Shown in pieces: positions 1-8,682 of a stretch of 20,511 nt of DNA. The translations under genes and the position numbers were made by a program. The DNA is from a virus, in IMG/VR virus record IMGVR_UViG_3300033153_005359, positions 1 through 20,511 of that record; one strand, written 5' to 3'. The notes beneath the pieces were generated by a model. It worked only from the letters and a program-made list of their open reading frames with translations, was not told the DNA's origin and made no database searches. Positions within the stretch are counted from its first letter, which is position 1, and the number at the start of each line of letters is the position of its first letter.

Positions 1-272
1 TTTATTACCCCTTCATCTGCTATTAAGGCTAGAGATTGTGCGCGATCTTCTATAGATAAATCTTTAACTTTTTCAATAATTACATCTATTTCAGCTAACT
101 TAACTGTATCCGGTTGAGGTAGTACCTTACCTTTTAATATAGCTAAAGTCTGTGTATTCAAATCTTTCTCAAATCTTACTGATTTAGCAACATCTGATTT
201 ATTAATAGTCAATTTAGTTAACCCTAATAATTTCTGAATATTTACTAGAGCTATATAAATTTCTGGGTTCAT
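1..272 (-). CDS. Hypothetical phage protein, 3' end outside window
   Basis: This is the first 90 codons of a gene that runs off the left edge. It starts MNPEIYIALVNIQKLLG and stays open to base 1. Its ATG overlaps the TGA of the upstream gene as ATGA, the tight coupling seen throughout this arm. The visible part is mostly predicted helix, rich in Leu, Ile, Lys and Asp, with no signal peptide, membrane segment or enzyme motif. Lying directly after two ejection-type proteins, it may be another virion-internal or tail protein, but that rests on position only. I do not recognise the family. Confidence 0.7.
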   Translation of the reverse strand, partial: MNPEIYIALVNIQKLLGLTKLTINKSDVAKSVRFEKDLNTQTLAILKGKVLPQPDTVKLAEIDVIIEKVKDLSIEDRAQSLALIADEGVI

Positions 273-1759
273 TTTTTACCCTTCTTGCGTCGTTTTTCTT
301 TTATGGTCGCTAATTTCTGCGCTTCTACTAATGACATCCCTTTATTAAGCATTAGCTTTTCTACAGTATCTGCTATACGTAAAGCAGCTTCATTTTTCTG
401 TTTAATTACTGTAACCATTCTAGCGAATCCCTCGGGATCAGGGGAAAATTTTAACCCACCGGGATCATTTAAGGCATCTACTAGGCCAGAGATTGCGCCA
501 GCCGCACCCCCAGTAATTGCTCCTATAGTTGTACCAACTCCGGGTACAGCGGAACCTATAACAACACCACCAGCGGCACCTTTACCACCTTTATCTAGGA
601 CTTTACCCCAATTAGGTATTAATTCTGCACCGTATCTTTGTGCTTCTTCTGCTTGTACGGCCCCAGTCGAGACTAAATCTTCGAGTAATGCTCGACCTAC
701 ACGTTGTTTATCATCTACAGAAAGATTGGGGTCATTTAGTTGCTCTAATGCCGGATCAATTCTTGCCATTGATGATGCGATTGTAGCAGATTTCTTACTG
801 ATTTCTCTTAGTTGGTCTTGTTTGGGTTTATCTAAGGCTTTATATTTTTTACTCGTAGTATCTAATTTAGGGGCTGCTACTTGCTTACCTTCCATATCCC
901 TATATATAGTACCTTTTTCGATTACTCTGTCAGCTATATTTTGTTCAGTAGCCATTTTAGCATTTAGTTGGTCTTGGTCTAACTTATTAATTTCTTGTTG
1001 TAATAAAGACTTTCTTTTCGCATCCTTAGTTGTAGCGGCAACTTTTTCAAGCTTCTGTCTCATAATAGCTAAAGACTGTTCAACATGAGCATCAAATTCC
1101 CCTAATAATTTAGAGTGTATTTCCGCCTTTTTACCCATACTCATTTCACGCTTATCAAGCGCAGTTATCTGTCTATTAAGATGTTTTTCTTTTTGCTCTA
1201 AATCTTTAGCTATGATACCACCTAGTAAATCTGTACCTGAATCAGACCTATTACTTGTCATACCTGCACCAATAGAACTCATTAACACCGCTATACCCAT
1301 AGCTAATTTATCGTCAGTATCTTTATTAGCCCAAAATGATTTAGGTTGTGTATTAGCTAGTCTTTCGCGCTGAGCGTCTATATAAGACATTTCGGCTTGG
1401 ATTTCTTGATTAAATTTTTCCTGTGATTCTATTTTAGCTTGATTTAAAGCATTTACTTCCTGATTATGTAACTCCTGAATTTCTTGAGCTTGTTGGGATT
1501 GAGCGGCATCTAACTCAGATAATTTAGTTAAGGCTTCTTTTTCAGACTGAAGAACTTTATCTTGTTGCGCTTCAACAGCTCGGATACCGGTCTTATCTAT
1601 AGATGTGACTGACCTCTCTCGTTGTACTATTGGGCCTTCATCGGGCTTATCTTCTTCAATAGTGAATGGTTCTACGATTGGGGCTTTCTTAGTTATTTCT
1701 TCTTCTTCATCTTTTTCGATTGTAAATCCGGTATTTAGTCCGGTATCAAACCCAGCCAT
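269..1759 (-). CDS. Putative internal virion / DNA-ejection protein (496 aa)
   Basis: The N-terminus is very acidic. Long charged, Gln-rich predicted coiled coils follow at about residues 60-140 and 185-270. Between them, about residues 150-185, is a segment (KLAMGIAVLMSSIGAGM then GGIIAKDLEQ) of a type I recall from phage structural proteins. A Gly/Ala/Val-rich hydrophobic stretch at about 391-430 could insert in a membrane, and the protein ends in a basic tail (KEKRRKKGKK). Acidic start, coiled coils, an amphipathic Gly-rich region and a place at the end of the tail cluster fit proteins ejected with podovirus DNA. No lytic or peptidase motif is visible. The start has a strong Shine-Dalgarno (GGAGGAGAT) and overlaps the previous stop as TAATG. 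The ejection role is inferred. Confidence 0.6.
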   Translation of the reverse strand: MAGFDTGLNTGFTIEKDEEEEITKKAPIVEPFTIEEDKPDEGPIVQRERSVTSIDKTGIRAVEAQQDKVLQSEKEALTKLSELDAAQSQQAQEIQELHNQEVNALNQAKIESQEKFNQEIQAEMSYIDAQRERLANTQPKSFWANKDTDDKLAMGIAVLMSSIGAGMTSNRSDSGTDLLGGIIAKDLEQKEKHLNRQITALDKREMSMGKKAEIHSKLLGEFDAHVEQSLAIMRQKLEKVAATTKDAKRKSLLQQEINKLDQDQLNAKMATEQNIADRVIEKGTIYRDMEGKQVAAPKLDTTSKKYKALDKPKQDQLREISKKSATIASSMARIDPALEQLNDPNLSVDDKQRVGRALLEDLVSTGAVQAEEAQRYGAELIPNWGKVLDKGGKGAAGGVVIGSAVPGVGTTIGAITGGAAGAISGLVDALNDPGGLKFSPDPEGFARMVTVIKQKNEAALRIADTVEKLMLNKGMSLVEAQKLATIKEKRRKKGKK

Positions 1760-3351
1760 TATTTATCTCCTCCCATCAATTGCGCTTTTTGAGCATCTGT
1801 TAGGTCATCACTATCACTACCTAGATACTCTTTAATACCATAATCGGCTAACCCTTTAATCACTTCACCACTTACATCATACATCATATCCTCTTTACGG
1901 CCTTGTGAAGCTTGAGTACCTTTCATCTCACCTATAGCTATACTGGTTTTAGCTGTTCTAATTGAGTCCCTCTCTCTCTGTTCAAGATCTTCCCTATTTA
2001 TAGTGGCTTTAATGTCTTCGATTCTAGCGAGTTCCGCTATTTTCGCAGCTTCCCGCTTTTGTATCTCATCAAATTTAAGCGCATCTAAGTCTGTTTTTTG
2101 ATTAGCTTCAGCGGCCTTAAACGCGATATTTAAATCGGCTTCTGATAAAGTAGTATCTTTTAAGAGATTTGCCTTTTTAGTTTCTAAGTCTATGTTTTGA
2201 TTAGCTATTAGAGCCTTTGTTTCTGCATCTAAGTTACCTAATGCTAGATCAATCCTACCTTCATAGTTAGCTTGTTCAGCTCCTAAAAGGGTAGATTGGT
2301 TAGCGATATCTGCACTTAAAACAGAAGATTGATTAGCTATTTGGGAATCTAGATCTAATCCGGTACGTTGTATATCTTGACCACGATATTGACCTAATGC
2401 TCCGGCTAATTGTGCTTCAGCTTGTTGTTGTTCTTGGGCCCTCAATATAGCGGCATCCATAGCTAACTGTTGACCTGATTGCTGTTGAGCTTGCATCAAT
2501 TGACGTTGCGCAGCTGGTAAAGCCCTTCCAGACATTGAACCCGCTTGAGCCGCCATTTGATTAATCATATCTTGTTGAGCTTTTTTCATCTGTAATTCAG
2601 CTAAACTAGGACCAGCTGTTCCAGCTACTCGACTTTGTAAGGTTTTTACTAAATCTTGTTGACCTTGTAAGAATTGAGAAGGGCCACCTATTTGAGTCAT
2701 TTGAGCTTGAACTTGAGGTAATGTACTGGGATCTATACCTAAAACTTCCGCGGCTTGGGCTGCTACTATTGGATCAGGTGATTGCATATCAGCAACAGCT
2801 TTTGCCTTTAATGTTTCGGGATCAATATTTGCAACTGATAATCCAGTAGGGGTATACCCTTGAAATTGAGGTAATGCGGCGGCTGTGGGGGCTGATGCAG
2901 GACTAGGATTAGCTAAACTATCTATTAATGCTTGATGTTCAGGTGATCTAAGCTTACCTGAGGGTTTACTGCCACCAGTAGGGCCTTCGACAGGTTGTCC
3001 AGTTAAGCCCTTATCAATTGCTTCTTTTCCGGTTGCACCGCCAACTATTGCGGCCCCCCCGATGATCCAAGGGTTACCAGTTTGGTAAGTAGCACCCACA
3101 GCGTACAAGGCACCAGCCGCCCTATCTGCAGCGGATTTTCCACCGAAAGCTTTACCAAATTGATTTGTCGCTTTTATATCACCAGTGAGGGCTTTTTCAG
3201 TCATTTCAGAAGCGGCGCGTGTACCATGCTGTGGATCTAATAGGACTTTACCCGGAGATTTCTTGAGGGCATTTACTTGATGTTTTGTTGAGTTTTTTAT
3301 GGTTCCGGTAGTAGCTCCGGTTTTCTTTTTTACTTGCTTCCAATAACTCAT
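1759..3351 (-). CDS. Putative internal virion / ejection-type coiled-coil protein (530 aa)
   Basis: Basic N-terminal 40 residues lead into a Gly/Ala-rich, weakly hydrophobic region (about 75-120). Next is a Pro/Ala linker (about 145-170), then a Gln/Ala-rich helical region (about 215-325). That region contains GPSLAELQMKKAQQ and AAILRAQEQQQAEAQL, patterns I recall from a widespread uncharacterised family of phage structural proteins. Residues 338-425 form a regular 11-residue repeat (listed separately), followed by a charged helix to about 470 and an acidic end. It sits between the nozzle-like gene and another ejection-type gene. A GAGGA Shine-Dalgarno lies about 10 bases before the ATG. An elongated virion protein threaded into the portal or tail is the best guess; a tail-length determinant is the alternative. 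Confidence 0.6.
   Translation of the reverse strand: MSYWKQVKKKTGATTGTIKNSTKHQVNALKKSPGKVLLDPQHGTRAASEMTEKALTGDIKATNQFGKAFGGKSAADRAAGALYAVGATYQTGNPWIIGGAAIVGGATGKEAIDKGLTGQPVEGPTGGSKPSGKLRSPEHQALIDSLANPSPASAPTAAALPQFQGYTPTGLSVANIDPETLKAKAVADMQSPDPIVAAQAAEVLGIDPSTLPQVQAQMTQIGGPSQFLQGQQDLVKTLQSRVAGTAGPSLAELQMKKAQQDMINQMAAQAGSMSGRALPAAQRQLMQAQQQSGQQLAMDAAILRAQEQQQAEAQLAGALGQYRGQDIQRTGLDLDSQIANQSSVLSADIANQSTLLGAEQANYEGRIDLALGNLDAETKALIANQNIDLETKKANLLKDTTLSEADLNIAFKAAEANQKTDLDALKFDEIQKREAAKIAELARIEDIKATINREDLEQRERDSIRTAKTSIAIGEMKGTQASQGRKEDMMYDVSGEVIKGLADYGIKEYLGSDSDDLTDAQKAQLMGGDK
2077..2340 (-). repeat. Eight 11-residue (33-base) repeats, predicted hendecad coiled coil
   Basis: Within the 530-residue protein a four-residue core recurs exactly every 11 residues. 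It is IANQ at 338, IANQ at 349, QANY at 360, LGNL at 371, IANQ at 382, KANL at 393, EADL at 404 and EANQ at 415. Small residues (Ala or Gly) and Asn or Asp hold positions 2 and 3 of the core, while the other positions vary freely. The periodicity is therefore kept at protein level and has decayed at DNA level. An 11-residue period normally gives a straight or slightly right-handed coiled coil. Confidence 0.8.
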
Positions 3352-3353
3352 TC

Positions 3354-6341
3354 TTATTTAGTCCTCGTAGTACTTGATTTGAAAATTCCGGCCTTACCAC
3401 CGACTTGTAGGGATAACCCCTCTAAACTAAAGCCTTGTCCGATATTTGACCCCTGAATTGAATCAATGATTTCAAAACTGATAGCTTCGCACTTTTGCCG
3501 TGAAAGGTGTATTCTTGTCTGATAAACTTCATCATTCGCTGAACCACCAAAAAAATCATCATCACCAAAAGTAGCAGAATCTCCAAAGGTTGCAGTATTC
3601 ACTAGCGTATTTGCTGTGATACTAGTAGTACCTTTAACTATATCGGAATAGTCGTAGTATTGCTTAACCTGAAATATATGATTCGTATGATATTCGCCTA
3701 TTAGAGCCGCTCTATAGACTCTTTGGTATCCTTGTAGGGATGAGAGCTTTATCCACCCAGTCCTAATCTTAGTTCTAACATAGGAACCATCGTCTAAATA
3801 TGTGGTTGAATCTTCTTGCATAACTTTTGAGCTAGTAAGATAAACATACTTAGAATCTTGCCATGTGGTTGCATCAAGGGCATTTGGGGTAGTAAATGTA
3901 CTCCAACGATCAAAGAAGTAATTATAAACTAAGGTTATATTGCCACTAGTAACAAAGCGAACTTCATTAGAATCCTTAAGTATGTCTGACGATAGAATTT
4001 CTAGTGAGTTAAAGTCCTCAACATTTGCCCCTATATAAACATAGTTTAAAGATCGTGTTAAAAGCCATATACCTTTGTTAGTCTTTACCATTATCCCTTT
4101 AGGTGTTTGTACAATTGATTTTATATCTTTACACCCAATATCAGATGAGATAAGCTGTGGTGCTGAGTATGTGCTACCAATACCTAAATCATTAGGGCCT
4201 TCACCCGCAATAGCATAAGTAGCAGTCTCTTTGAAGATAATCATATAATTATCCATAGAAGCACCACTAACATTTTTTCCACCAAGGGGGTCTAAGTTAA
4301 TATTGAAATCTTCATTGAAGCCAATACCAGTTAATGGTTTAATATCTTTACCAAATCGAATTTGATTAGGCTCTTCTGTACCCAATAGAATGACTCGGTT
4401 ATCATGAGTGAATACGTAACTATGCGAGGGGGCTGCGATATTTTCGATTACCCCACCAGTCGTATAAAGTAATTCTGCACTTGCATCGGCCACGCTATCA
4501 ATATTTATCGTTACAGAGTCCGTAGTTGAAATATCAGGATTATCAGTTTCAGCCGCAAAATGGTGAACTATTCCGCTGGCTTCAGTCATAAATACTCGAA
4601 CCTTAACCGGAGCCCTACTAGCTAATGAGGTATCACTAGATTTATCAGTAATTCTAAGCGAGGGTACTGTTATTTGAATCCTAGTATTCGAACCTGTTAA
4701 GGTATGTGTTACAGCAATTGAAGGCGCACTTTGGAACCGAACCCCACGAGCGTCAGTCCACTCATATATGGCCTGAAAAGAGTATGGGCCTGTAGTGGCA
4801 GGCAATGATCCACCCGTGGTTTCGGCAACTGTGACTCCTTCAGGATATAGATGAAACCCATACTCGGTGGCTGACTGCCCATCGTATGATCTTAGAATAC
4901 CGCCACCAATCAGAAAATCGTCATTGACCTTGGTTGAAGTGAAGGATTTAGCCCCACTTAACTCTAAGGTACCGAAATAAGGATTCAATACGGCAAAAAG
5001 ACTCGCCCCACTACCTGAAGTAATTCTACCTTTTTTTAGTACCCCACATACGTAGGTATTATCAGTTGAGGTAAGAGCAAAATTTGAGGGCCTATGTATT
5101 AAGGATTCATCTCCTGATTGACCGGCAGTAAACTTAGCTACTACCTTACCATCAGAAGTTACAGTAAAATATGTGGGTTGTAGTGTACTTGAGTGAATTA
5201 CATTAAAATATCCTACACCATCTTTGTATAGAACTTTAGATGCAATACTCACACTACGCATAAACACACCTTCATCGGATACATTTCCATCGGTATCCAC
5301 GGTGCTTTCTCGAATATAATCGTCAGAAGCGGAAGCGGCACTAGTTGTCATGAAGTATTTGACTTCAGAACCATCACTATTGGATTGACCAATGGTAATT
5401 TGACCCCAAGTACCCGCCGTTGTTATAGCTTGTTCAGAATATAGGAATGTTAATACCACATCTGTGGCGCGAGCCTTTAAGGCACTACTAACAGGGTAAG
5501 CCATATTTATTATTGTTTTATTTTCACTCGTTGAGAAGTAAGAGTATAAGCATAATTCTTTTGAGCTAGATGGGTCAGCCCCTGTAATTGTCTGAGTTAA
5601 ATCAGCGGTTAACGTAGAAGGGATTACCCTAGTATAGTCGCAATTAGACGTACTATCGACCCTATATAAGACATAAAAATGAGTATCAGTCCCAACGGCA
5701 TCAAATGAGCCATTACTATGCAAATCAGTGAAAAGGTTACCAGTAGTAGTAGCTGAAGGGTTCGTTGTAGGTACTTGGACATAAACTAAATTCGTTCCTG
5801 TATCATTATACAAAATGAAAATATCACTTTGCGTTGCAATTAATCGTGGGGAAGTACCACTAACTGTTGCATAAAGTACTGATTTATCTATAATAGTTGA
5901 TCCAGTATTTTCATCGATTACAGAATAATAATATTGATCTTCAGCCCAAATCACACACCTAATACCATTCTTACTCATTACATCGATATTTTTTGCACTG
6001 GTAGGTGAGCCTGAAACTTGAGTTATTTCTGTACGTCCTGAAGATAGTTCGCCTTTTTTGTACCAAGTGGAATCTTTTACAGCATAGGTGTATAGTGAAT
6101 CAGCGGTAGCCATGAGAAGCTCATCACGAATTGATTCAATTGCAGCGGGGGTATTTAATGTCCCAGTATTGACTTCTTGACCTAAATTAGTATAACCAAA
6201 TCTTTTTGAAATCTTACCTTCTTTTAGGTAACGACCATTCTCTAATTCTAATAGGTTAGGTGACTCTAATAGTTTTTGCGAAACTTTTTGGTTGATACCA
6301 TCGACAAACGGCAAATCTACCATTCTTTTTCTTAATGTCAT
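3354..6341 (-). CDS. Putative tail nozzle / tail-tubular-B-like protein (995 aa)
   Basis: The largest gene in the window. Its N-terminus (VDLPFVDGINQKVSQKLL, then ELENGRYLKEGKISKRFGY) matches the start I associate with podovirus nozzle or tail-stabilising proteins, which begin by naming a set of grid values and a sign-dependent offset. Most of the rest is Ser/Thr/Gly-rich and predicted beta, probably propeller or sandwich domains. A middle part (about residues 640-830) contains HDNRVILLGTEEPNQIRFGK and YMIIFKETATYAIAGEG, again of the type seen in these proteins. No enzyme motif or membrane segment is visible. It lies between the fibre-like gene and the ejection-type genes, as expected for the distal tail tube. 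Shine-Dalgarno AAGAGGT precedes the ATG. A receptor-binding role cannot be excluded. Confidence 0.6.
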   Translation of the reverse strand: MTLRKRMVDLPFVDGINQKVSQKLLESPNLLELENGRYLKEGKISKRFGYTNLGQEVNTGTLNTPAAIESIRDELLMATADSLYTYAVKDSTWYKKGELSSGRTEITQVSGSPTSAKNIDVMSKNGIRCVIWAEDQYYYSVIDENTGSTIIDKSVLYATVSGTSPRLIATQSDIFILYNDTGTNLVYVQVPTTNPSATTTGNLFTDLHSNGSFDAVGTDTHFYVLYRVDSTSNCDYTRVIPSTLTADLTQTITGADPSSSKELCLYSYFSTSENKTIINMAYPVSSALKARATDVVLTFLYSEQAITTAGTWGQITIGQSNSDGSEVKYFMTTSAASASDDYIRESTVDTDGNVSDEGVFMRSVSIASKVLYKDGVGYFNVIHSSTLQPTYFTVTSDGKVVAKFTAGQSGDESLIHRPSNFALTSTDNTYVCGVLKKGRITSGSGASLFAVLNPYFGTLELSGAKSFTSTKVNDDFLIGGGILRSYDGQSATEYGFHLYPEGVTVAETTGGSLPATTGPYSFQAIYEWTDARGVRFQSAPSIAVTHTLTGSNTRIQITVPSLRITDKSSDTSLASRAPVKVRVFMTEASGIVHHFAAETDNPDISTTDSVTINIDSVADASAELLYTTGGVIENIAAPSHSYVFTHDNRVILLGTEEPNQIRFGKDIKPLTGIGFNEDFNINLDPLGGKNVSGASMDNYMIIFKETATYAIAGEGPNDLGIGSTYSAPQLISSDIGCKDIKSIVQTPKGIMVKTNKGIWLLTRSLNYVYIGANVEDFNSLEILSSDILKDSNEVRFVTSGNITLVYNYFFDRWSTFTTPNALDATTWQDSKYVYLTSSKVMQEDSTTYLDDGSYVRTKIRTGWIKLSSLQGYQRVYRAALIGEYHTNHIFQVKQYYDYSDIVKGTTSITANTLVNTATFGDSATFGDDDFFGGSANDEVYQTRIHLSRQKCEAISFEIIDSIQGSNIGQGFSLEGLSLQVGGKAGIFKSSTTRTK

Positions 6342-6351
6342 AATTAACCTC

Positions 6352-6990
6352 TTAAACTACATACCAAGCACTGACACCATCTGACATTAGAACTCTAGCC
6401 CCAAAGTCCTCATTAATAACATGATTAGCTCCACCGTCTATAGTATCGCCACCATTTGGCGTAATAGTAATATTGTATGTTGAAGCGTCGCCCGTGACAT
6501 CCTTTAATTCAACCCACATAACGTTTACAGCGGCTGGCAATGCTATGGCCCTAGCGGCGGTTGTAGTGATCCCTAAGACCTTCTGAGCGTCTCCTGTAGT
6601 CACTGTGTATGGGTAAGATGCGATAGCACTAAATGTCATAACCCCAGAGCCAGCCGAAGCTAAGGAACCACCATTAGTAATTTGTACCGCTGTACCTGAA
6701 CTATTTTTGTAATAGAGATCATTTGAACCATCTACATAAACGGATAGGTTAGTTGATGGAGCTGATCCTTGTGATTCTAAACCTATAAAAGTCAATTCTG
6801 TCGCGGCATTAGAGTTAAATTGAAGTGATGCATTTATATTCAATCCAGAAGTTGGTATTTGTACCCCGGAGCCGCTTGTATGGTCGTGAGCATCTATGTC
6901 CGAAAACGCCTGATTAATTTGCGTTGCATATGTGGGGCCCGCGGTCGTACCAACTACAGGCAAATCTAAGTTCATATTTAAAGTAGCCAT
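6352..6990 (-). CDS. Short tail-fibre-like protein (212 aa)
   Basis: The N-terminal 50 residues (DLPVVGTTAGPTYATQINQA, then HDHTSGSGVQIPTSGLNIN) resemble a module common at the start of phage fibres, where it attaches the fibre to the virion. The rest is Ser/Thr/Gly/Asn-rich predicted beta structure. The C-terminus (TITPNGGDTIDGG and VLMSDGVSAWYVV) resembles the beta-rich ends of trimeric fibres. At 212 residues it is short for a receptor-binding fibre, so it may be a small spike, an adaptor for a fibre encoded elsewhere, or a head fibre. It starts one base after the stop of the gene before it, with only a weak Shine-Dalgarno, which suggests translational coupling. Confidence 0.6.
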   Translation of the reverse strand: MATLNMNLDLPVVGTTAGPTYATQINQAFSDIDAHDHTSGSGVQIPTSGLNINASLQFNSNAATELTFIGLESQGSAPSTNLSVYVDGSNDLYYKNSSGTAVQITNGGSLASAGSGVMTFSAIASYPYTVTTGDAQKVLGITTTAARAIALPAAVNVMWVELKDVTGDASTYNITITPNGGDTIDGGANHVINEDFGARVLMSDGVSAWYVV

Positions 6991-6991
6991 A

Positions 6992-7294
6992 TTAAAATAC
7001 CCATAAAGATACCGTAACGGTACCGCTTGCTGTTAATGATAAAAATCTATTTTGAACATCTGTACCGGATTCGTATACATCTTGTGCAGCGTTCTTTTTT
7101 ACAATAATCCACCCATTAGGGGCTCTATTCAATTTATGGGGTACTTGAGCTTCAGTAGTAGTTAAAGCAACATCCTCTAGTAAAACCCCATCTAATAATA
7201 ATAACTTAGAAATTGGTGTAGTAAACTGAGTAATATTATCCTGTACCCTGTTCAAATCACCATTGTTTGTATGAATTTGTTTAAATGTTTCCAT
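6992..7294 (-). CDS. Small phage structural protein (100 aa) next to the fibre gene
   Basis: I place the start at the ATG giving METFKQIHTNNGDLNRVQDN, two bases after the stop of the adaptor gene. A GTG six codons upstream (MGRLLV extension) is also possible but would overlap that gene. The conserved-looking part is VPHKLNRAPNGWIIVKKNAA, followed by beta-rich RFLSLTASGTVTVSLWVF. I recall similar small proteins beside tail fibre genes in podoviruses and prophages, where they are called structural proteins of unknown role. No enzyme motif or membrane segment is present. Position between adaptor and fibre suggests a tail component. Confidence 0.6.
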   Translation of the reverse strand: METFKQIHTNNGDLNRVQDNITQFTTPISKLLLLDGVLLEDVALTTTEAQVPHKLNRAPNGWIIVKKNAAQDVYESGTDVQNRFLSLTASGTVTVSLWVF

Positions 7295-7296
7295 TA

Positions 7297-7980
7297 CTAG
7301 TAATCGACCCACTCATCAAAAAATTCATTTCTATTTACGTCAGAAACGCGTTCTGGTTGATCAACATCCCTATCGCCAGCGGAAGATTCGATCCGTTTTA
7401 TCAGGGCCGATTTAGCTCGTTCTAGGTGTGTCGTGGAAGATTCTTCTTTTGCTAACATTTTAATTGCAGCATCGATTACAATATACTCTTCCCAATTATT
7501 ACGTGTAATTACAGTATCTATTGCGTCAGTATCAGAAGCTAATGCTGTGTATGCAGGTATATACCACAATTGATAATCACCAGAAGCATTATCGCTAGGT
7601 TCGAATCTTATATTTGACCCTAGTAGTTTATATGATAAATCATAATCACCAGCATAAAGTTTATTTACAGCCCTTTGACGTAAGTTTCTTGTATTCCAAT
7701 CAAATGGGTAAAGCGTAGTATAGTTACCACCTAAACTGTAATCAACACCTTTTAATTTGTAAAAATCAGCGGGTAAGGCTTTGATTCCACTATCAGTATT
7801 GGTAAGAGTAAAGGTAGTCGAAGTAACAAAATAATCTTCATACGTTTGAATCAATAAATCATACAGCTCGGCATAGGAAGCATTAATAAAATCAAGCAGT
7901 TCAGTATCAGATATAAATTGTGAATCGACCATGTCAGAGCGTCGTCTAGCTCTGTTTCGAATATCTGCAAGCGTTGCCAT
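7297..7980 (-). CDS. Putative head-tail adaptor / connector protein (227 aa)
   Basis: The N-terminus is an Arg-rich helix (MATLADIRNRARRRSDM). It is followed by SDTELLDFINASYAELYDLL, a helical pattern typical of small adaptor proteins that dock under the portal. A central beta region (about residues 50-140) contains LPADFYKLKGVDY and FEPSDNASGDYQLWYIP. Residues 160-205 are helical again (NNWEEYIVIDAAIKMLAKEE). This helix-beta-helix layout and the position between capsid and nozzle genes fit a podovirus gatekeeper or upper tail-ring protein. The ATG overlaps the upstream stop as TAATG, preceded by GGGAAG as Shine-Dalgarno. The family call is from memory of similar sequences. Confidence 0.65.
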   Translation of the reverse strand: MATLADIRNRARRRSDMVDSQFISDTELLDFINASYAELYDLLIQTYEDYFVTSTTFTLTNTDSGIKALPADFYKLKGVDYSLGGNYTTLYPFDWNTRNLRQRAVNKLYAGDYDLSYKLLGSNIRFEPSDNASGDYQLWYIPAYTALASDTDAIDTVITRNNWEEYIVIDAAIKMLAKEESSTTHLERAKSALIKRIESSAGDRDVDQPERVSDVNRNEFFDEWVDY

Positions 7981-8177
7981 TAATCTTCCCTATCAATCTC
8001 TTTTAATTCGTCCATAGCATTCATGAATGAGTCAGAGTCGTCAGACTTTAATGCATCCATCATTTTCTTAACAGCTACTTTTTTAGCTTCTACAGCGGGG
8101 TTTATTTCAGGCTCAACATCTTCTTTTACCATTTTAGCTATCATCATAGCTTCATCTTTATCATCATTGAATATCAT
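7980..8177 (-). CDS. Small acidic phage protein of unknown function (65 aa)
   Basis: A small helical protein, very rich in Asp, Glu, Lys and Met (MIFNDDKDEAMMIAKMVKED; C-term DSFMNAMDELKEIDRED). It has no recognisable motif, signal or membrane segment. It is the first gene after the probable terminator that follows the capsid genes, and it is coupled to the adaptor gene by a TAATG overlap. A modest Shine-Dalgarno (TTAAGG) lies 7-8 bases before the ATG. An overlapping plus-strand reading frame exists but lacks matching signals. Confidence 0.6.
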   Translation of the reverse strand: MIFNDDKDEAMMIAKMVKEDVEPEINPAVEAKKVAVKKMMDALKSDDSDSFMNAMDELKEIDRED

Positions 8178-8202
8178 ATCAATTACCTTAAGGAAAAAGG
8201 GG

Positions 8203-8223
8203 AAAAAAGGCGTTAAGCCTTTT
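8203..8223 (-). terminator. Probable rho-independent terminator after the capsid genes
   Basis: Read on the minus strand, AAAAGGC pairs with GCCTTTT across a 5-base loop (TTAAC) and is followed by a T run (six T counting the arm end), then CCCC. It lies in the 56-base gap after the decoration-like gene, the usual place for a terminator that raises capsid mRNA over tail mRNA. The stem has only three G-C pairs, so it is probably leaky, which would allow read-through into the tail genes. Confidence 0.55.
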
Positions 8224-8233
8224 GACCTTCATT

Positions 8234-8611
8234 TTAAACACTTGAATTTTTTACAGTAATTCGAACATAGATATCAGATCCGTCAGGGGGATCAGTAGGA
8301 GTAGCAGCCGCGTGAAATCCAATCTTTACAGTTGGAGTAGCGTTGCTTACAGCTTGGGAAATAACTTGGTGAGTTAAATCCGTGTCGTCAGCTTCTAATA
8401 CCATAACATCAACCATAAGCAATGAATTGTATGATTCACTTAATTGAATAGTGTAATCACCTGTATCATTACGAGTAATTGAAGCTATACCTTTAGAAGC
8501 AGCGGTGTCAATAGTCACGGCACCAGTAGCACCGATATCAGCCCGTAGAAACAACTCAGTTACGTTTGTCTCTTTAGAGGAGTGATTTTTGTAGAAATAT
8601 GAACTTGCCAT
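8234..8611 (-). CDS. Putative capsid decoration / structural protein (125 aa)
   Basis: A beta-rich protein with the pattern GATGAVTIDTAASKGIASIT, then RNDTGDYTIQLSESYNSLL, ending IYVRITVKNSSV. I recall this arrangement (a 'KGIxSIxRxxxGxYxIxL' core and a final 'NSSV') from small structural proteins encoded just after phage major capsid genes. A surface decoration or head-completion role is therefore likely but not proven. The ATG has a clear AAAGGAAA Shine-Dalgarno. The 71 bases between it and the capsid gene hold no other gene that I can see. The probable terminator follows 11 bases after its stop. Confidence 0.6.
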   Translation of the reverse strand: MASSYFYKNHSSKETNVTELFLRADIGATGAVTIDTAASKGIASITRNDTGDYTIQLSESYNSLLMVDVMVLEADDTDLTHQVISQAVSNATPTVKIGFHAAATPTDPPDGSDIYVRITVKNSSV

Positions 8612-8682
8612 TTAAGGTTTCCTTTGTTGTTAGTTAAAAGGGCAGTTTGATTACAATACCCAGGTAATATTAGTTAGTTATC

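Noticed and set aside
285-1088. Long plus-strand open frame (267 aa) opposite the ejection-type gene
   Set aside because: It is antisense to a well-supported gene with a strong ribosome site and has a Ser/Pro/Ala-rich shadow composition with no motif.
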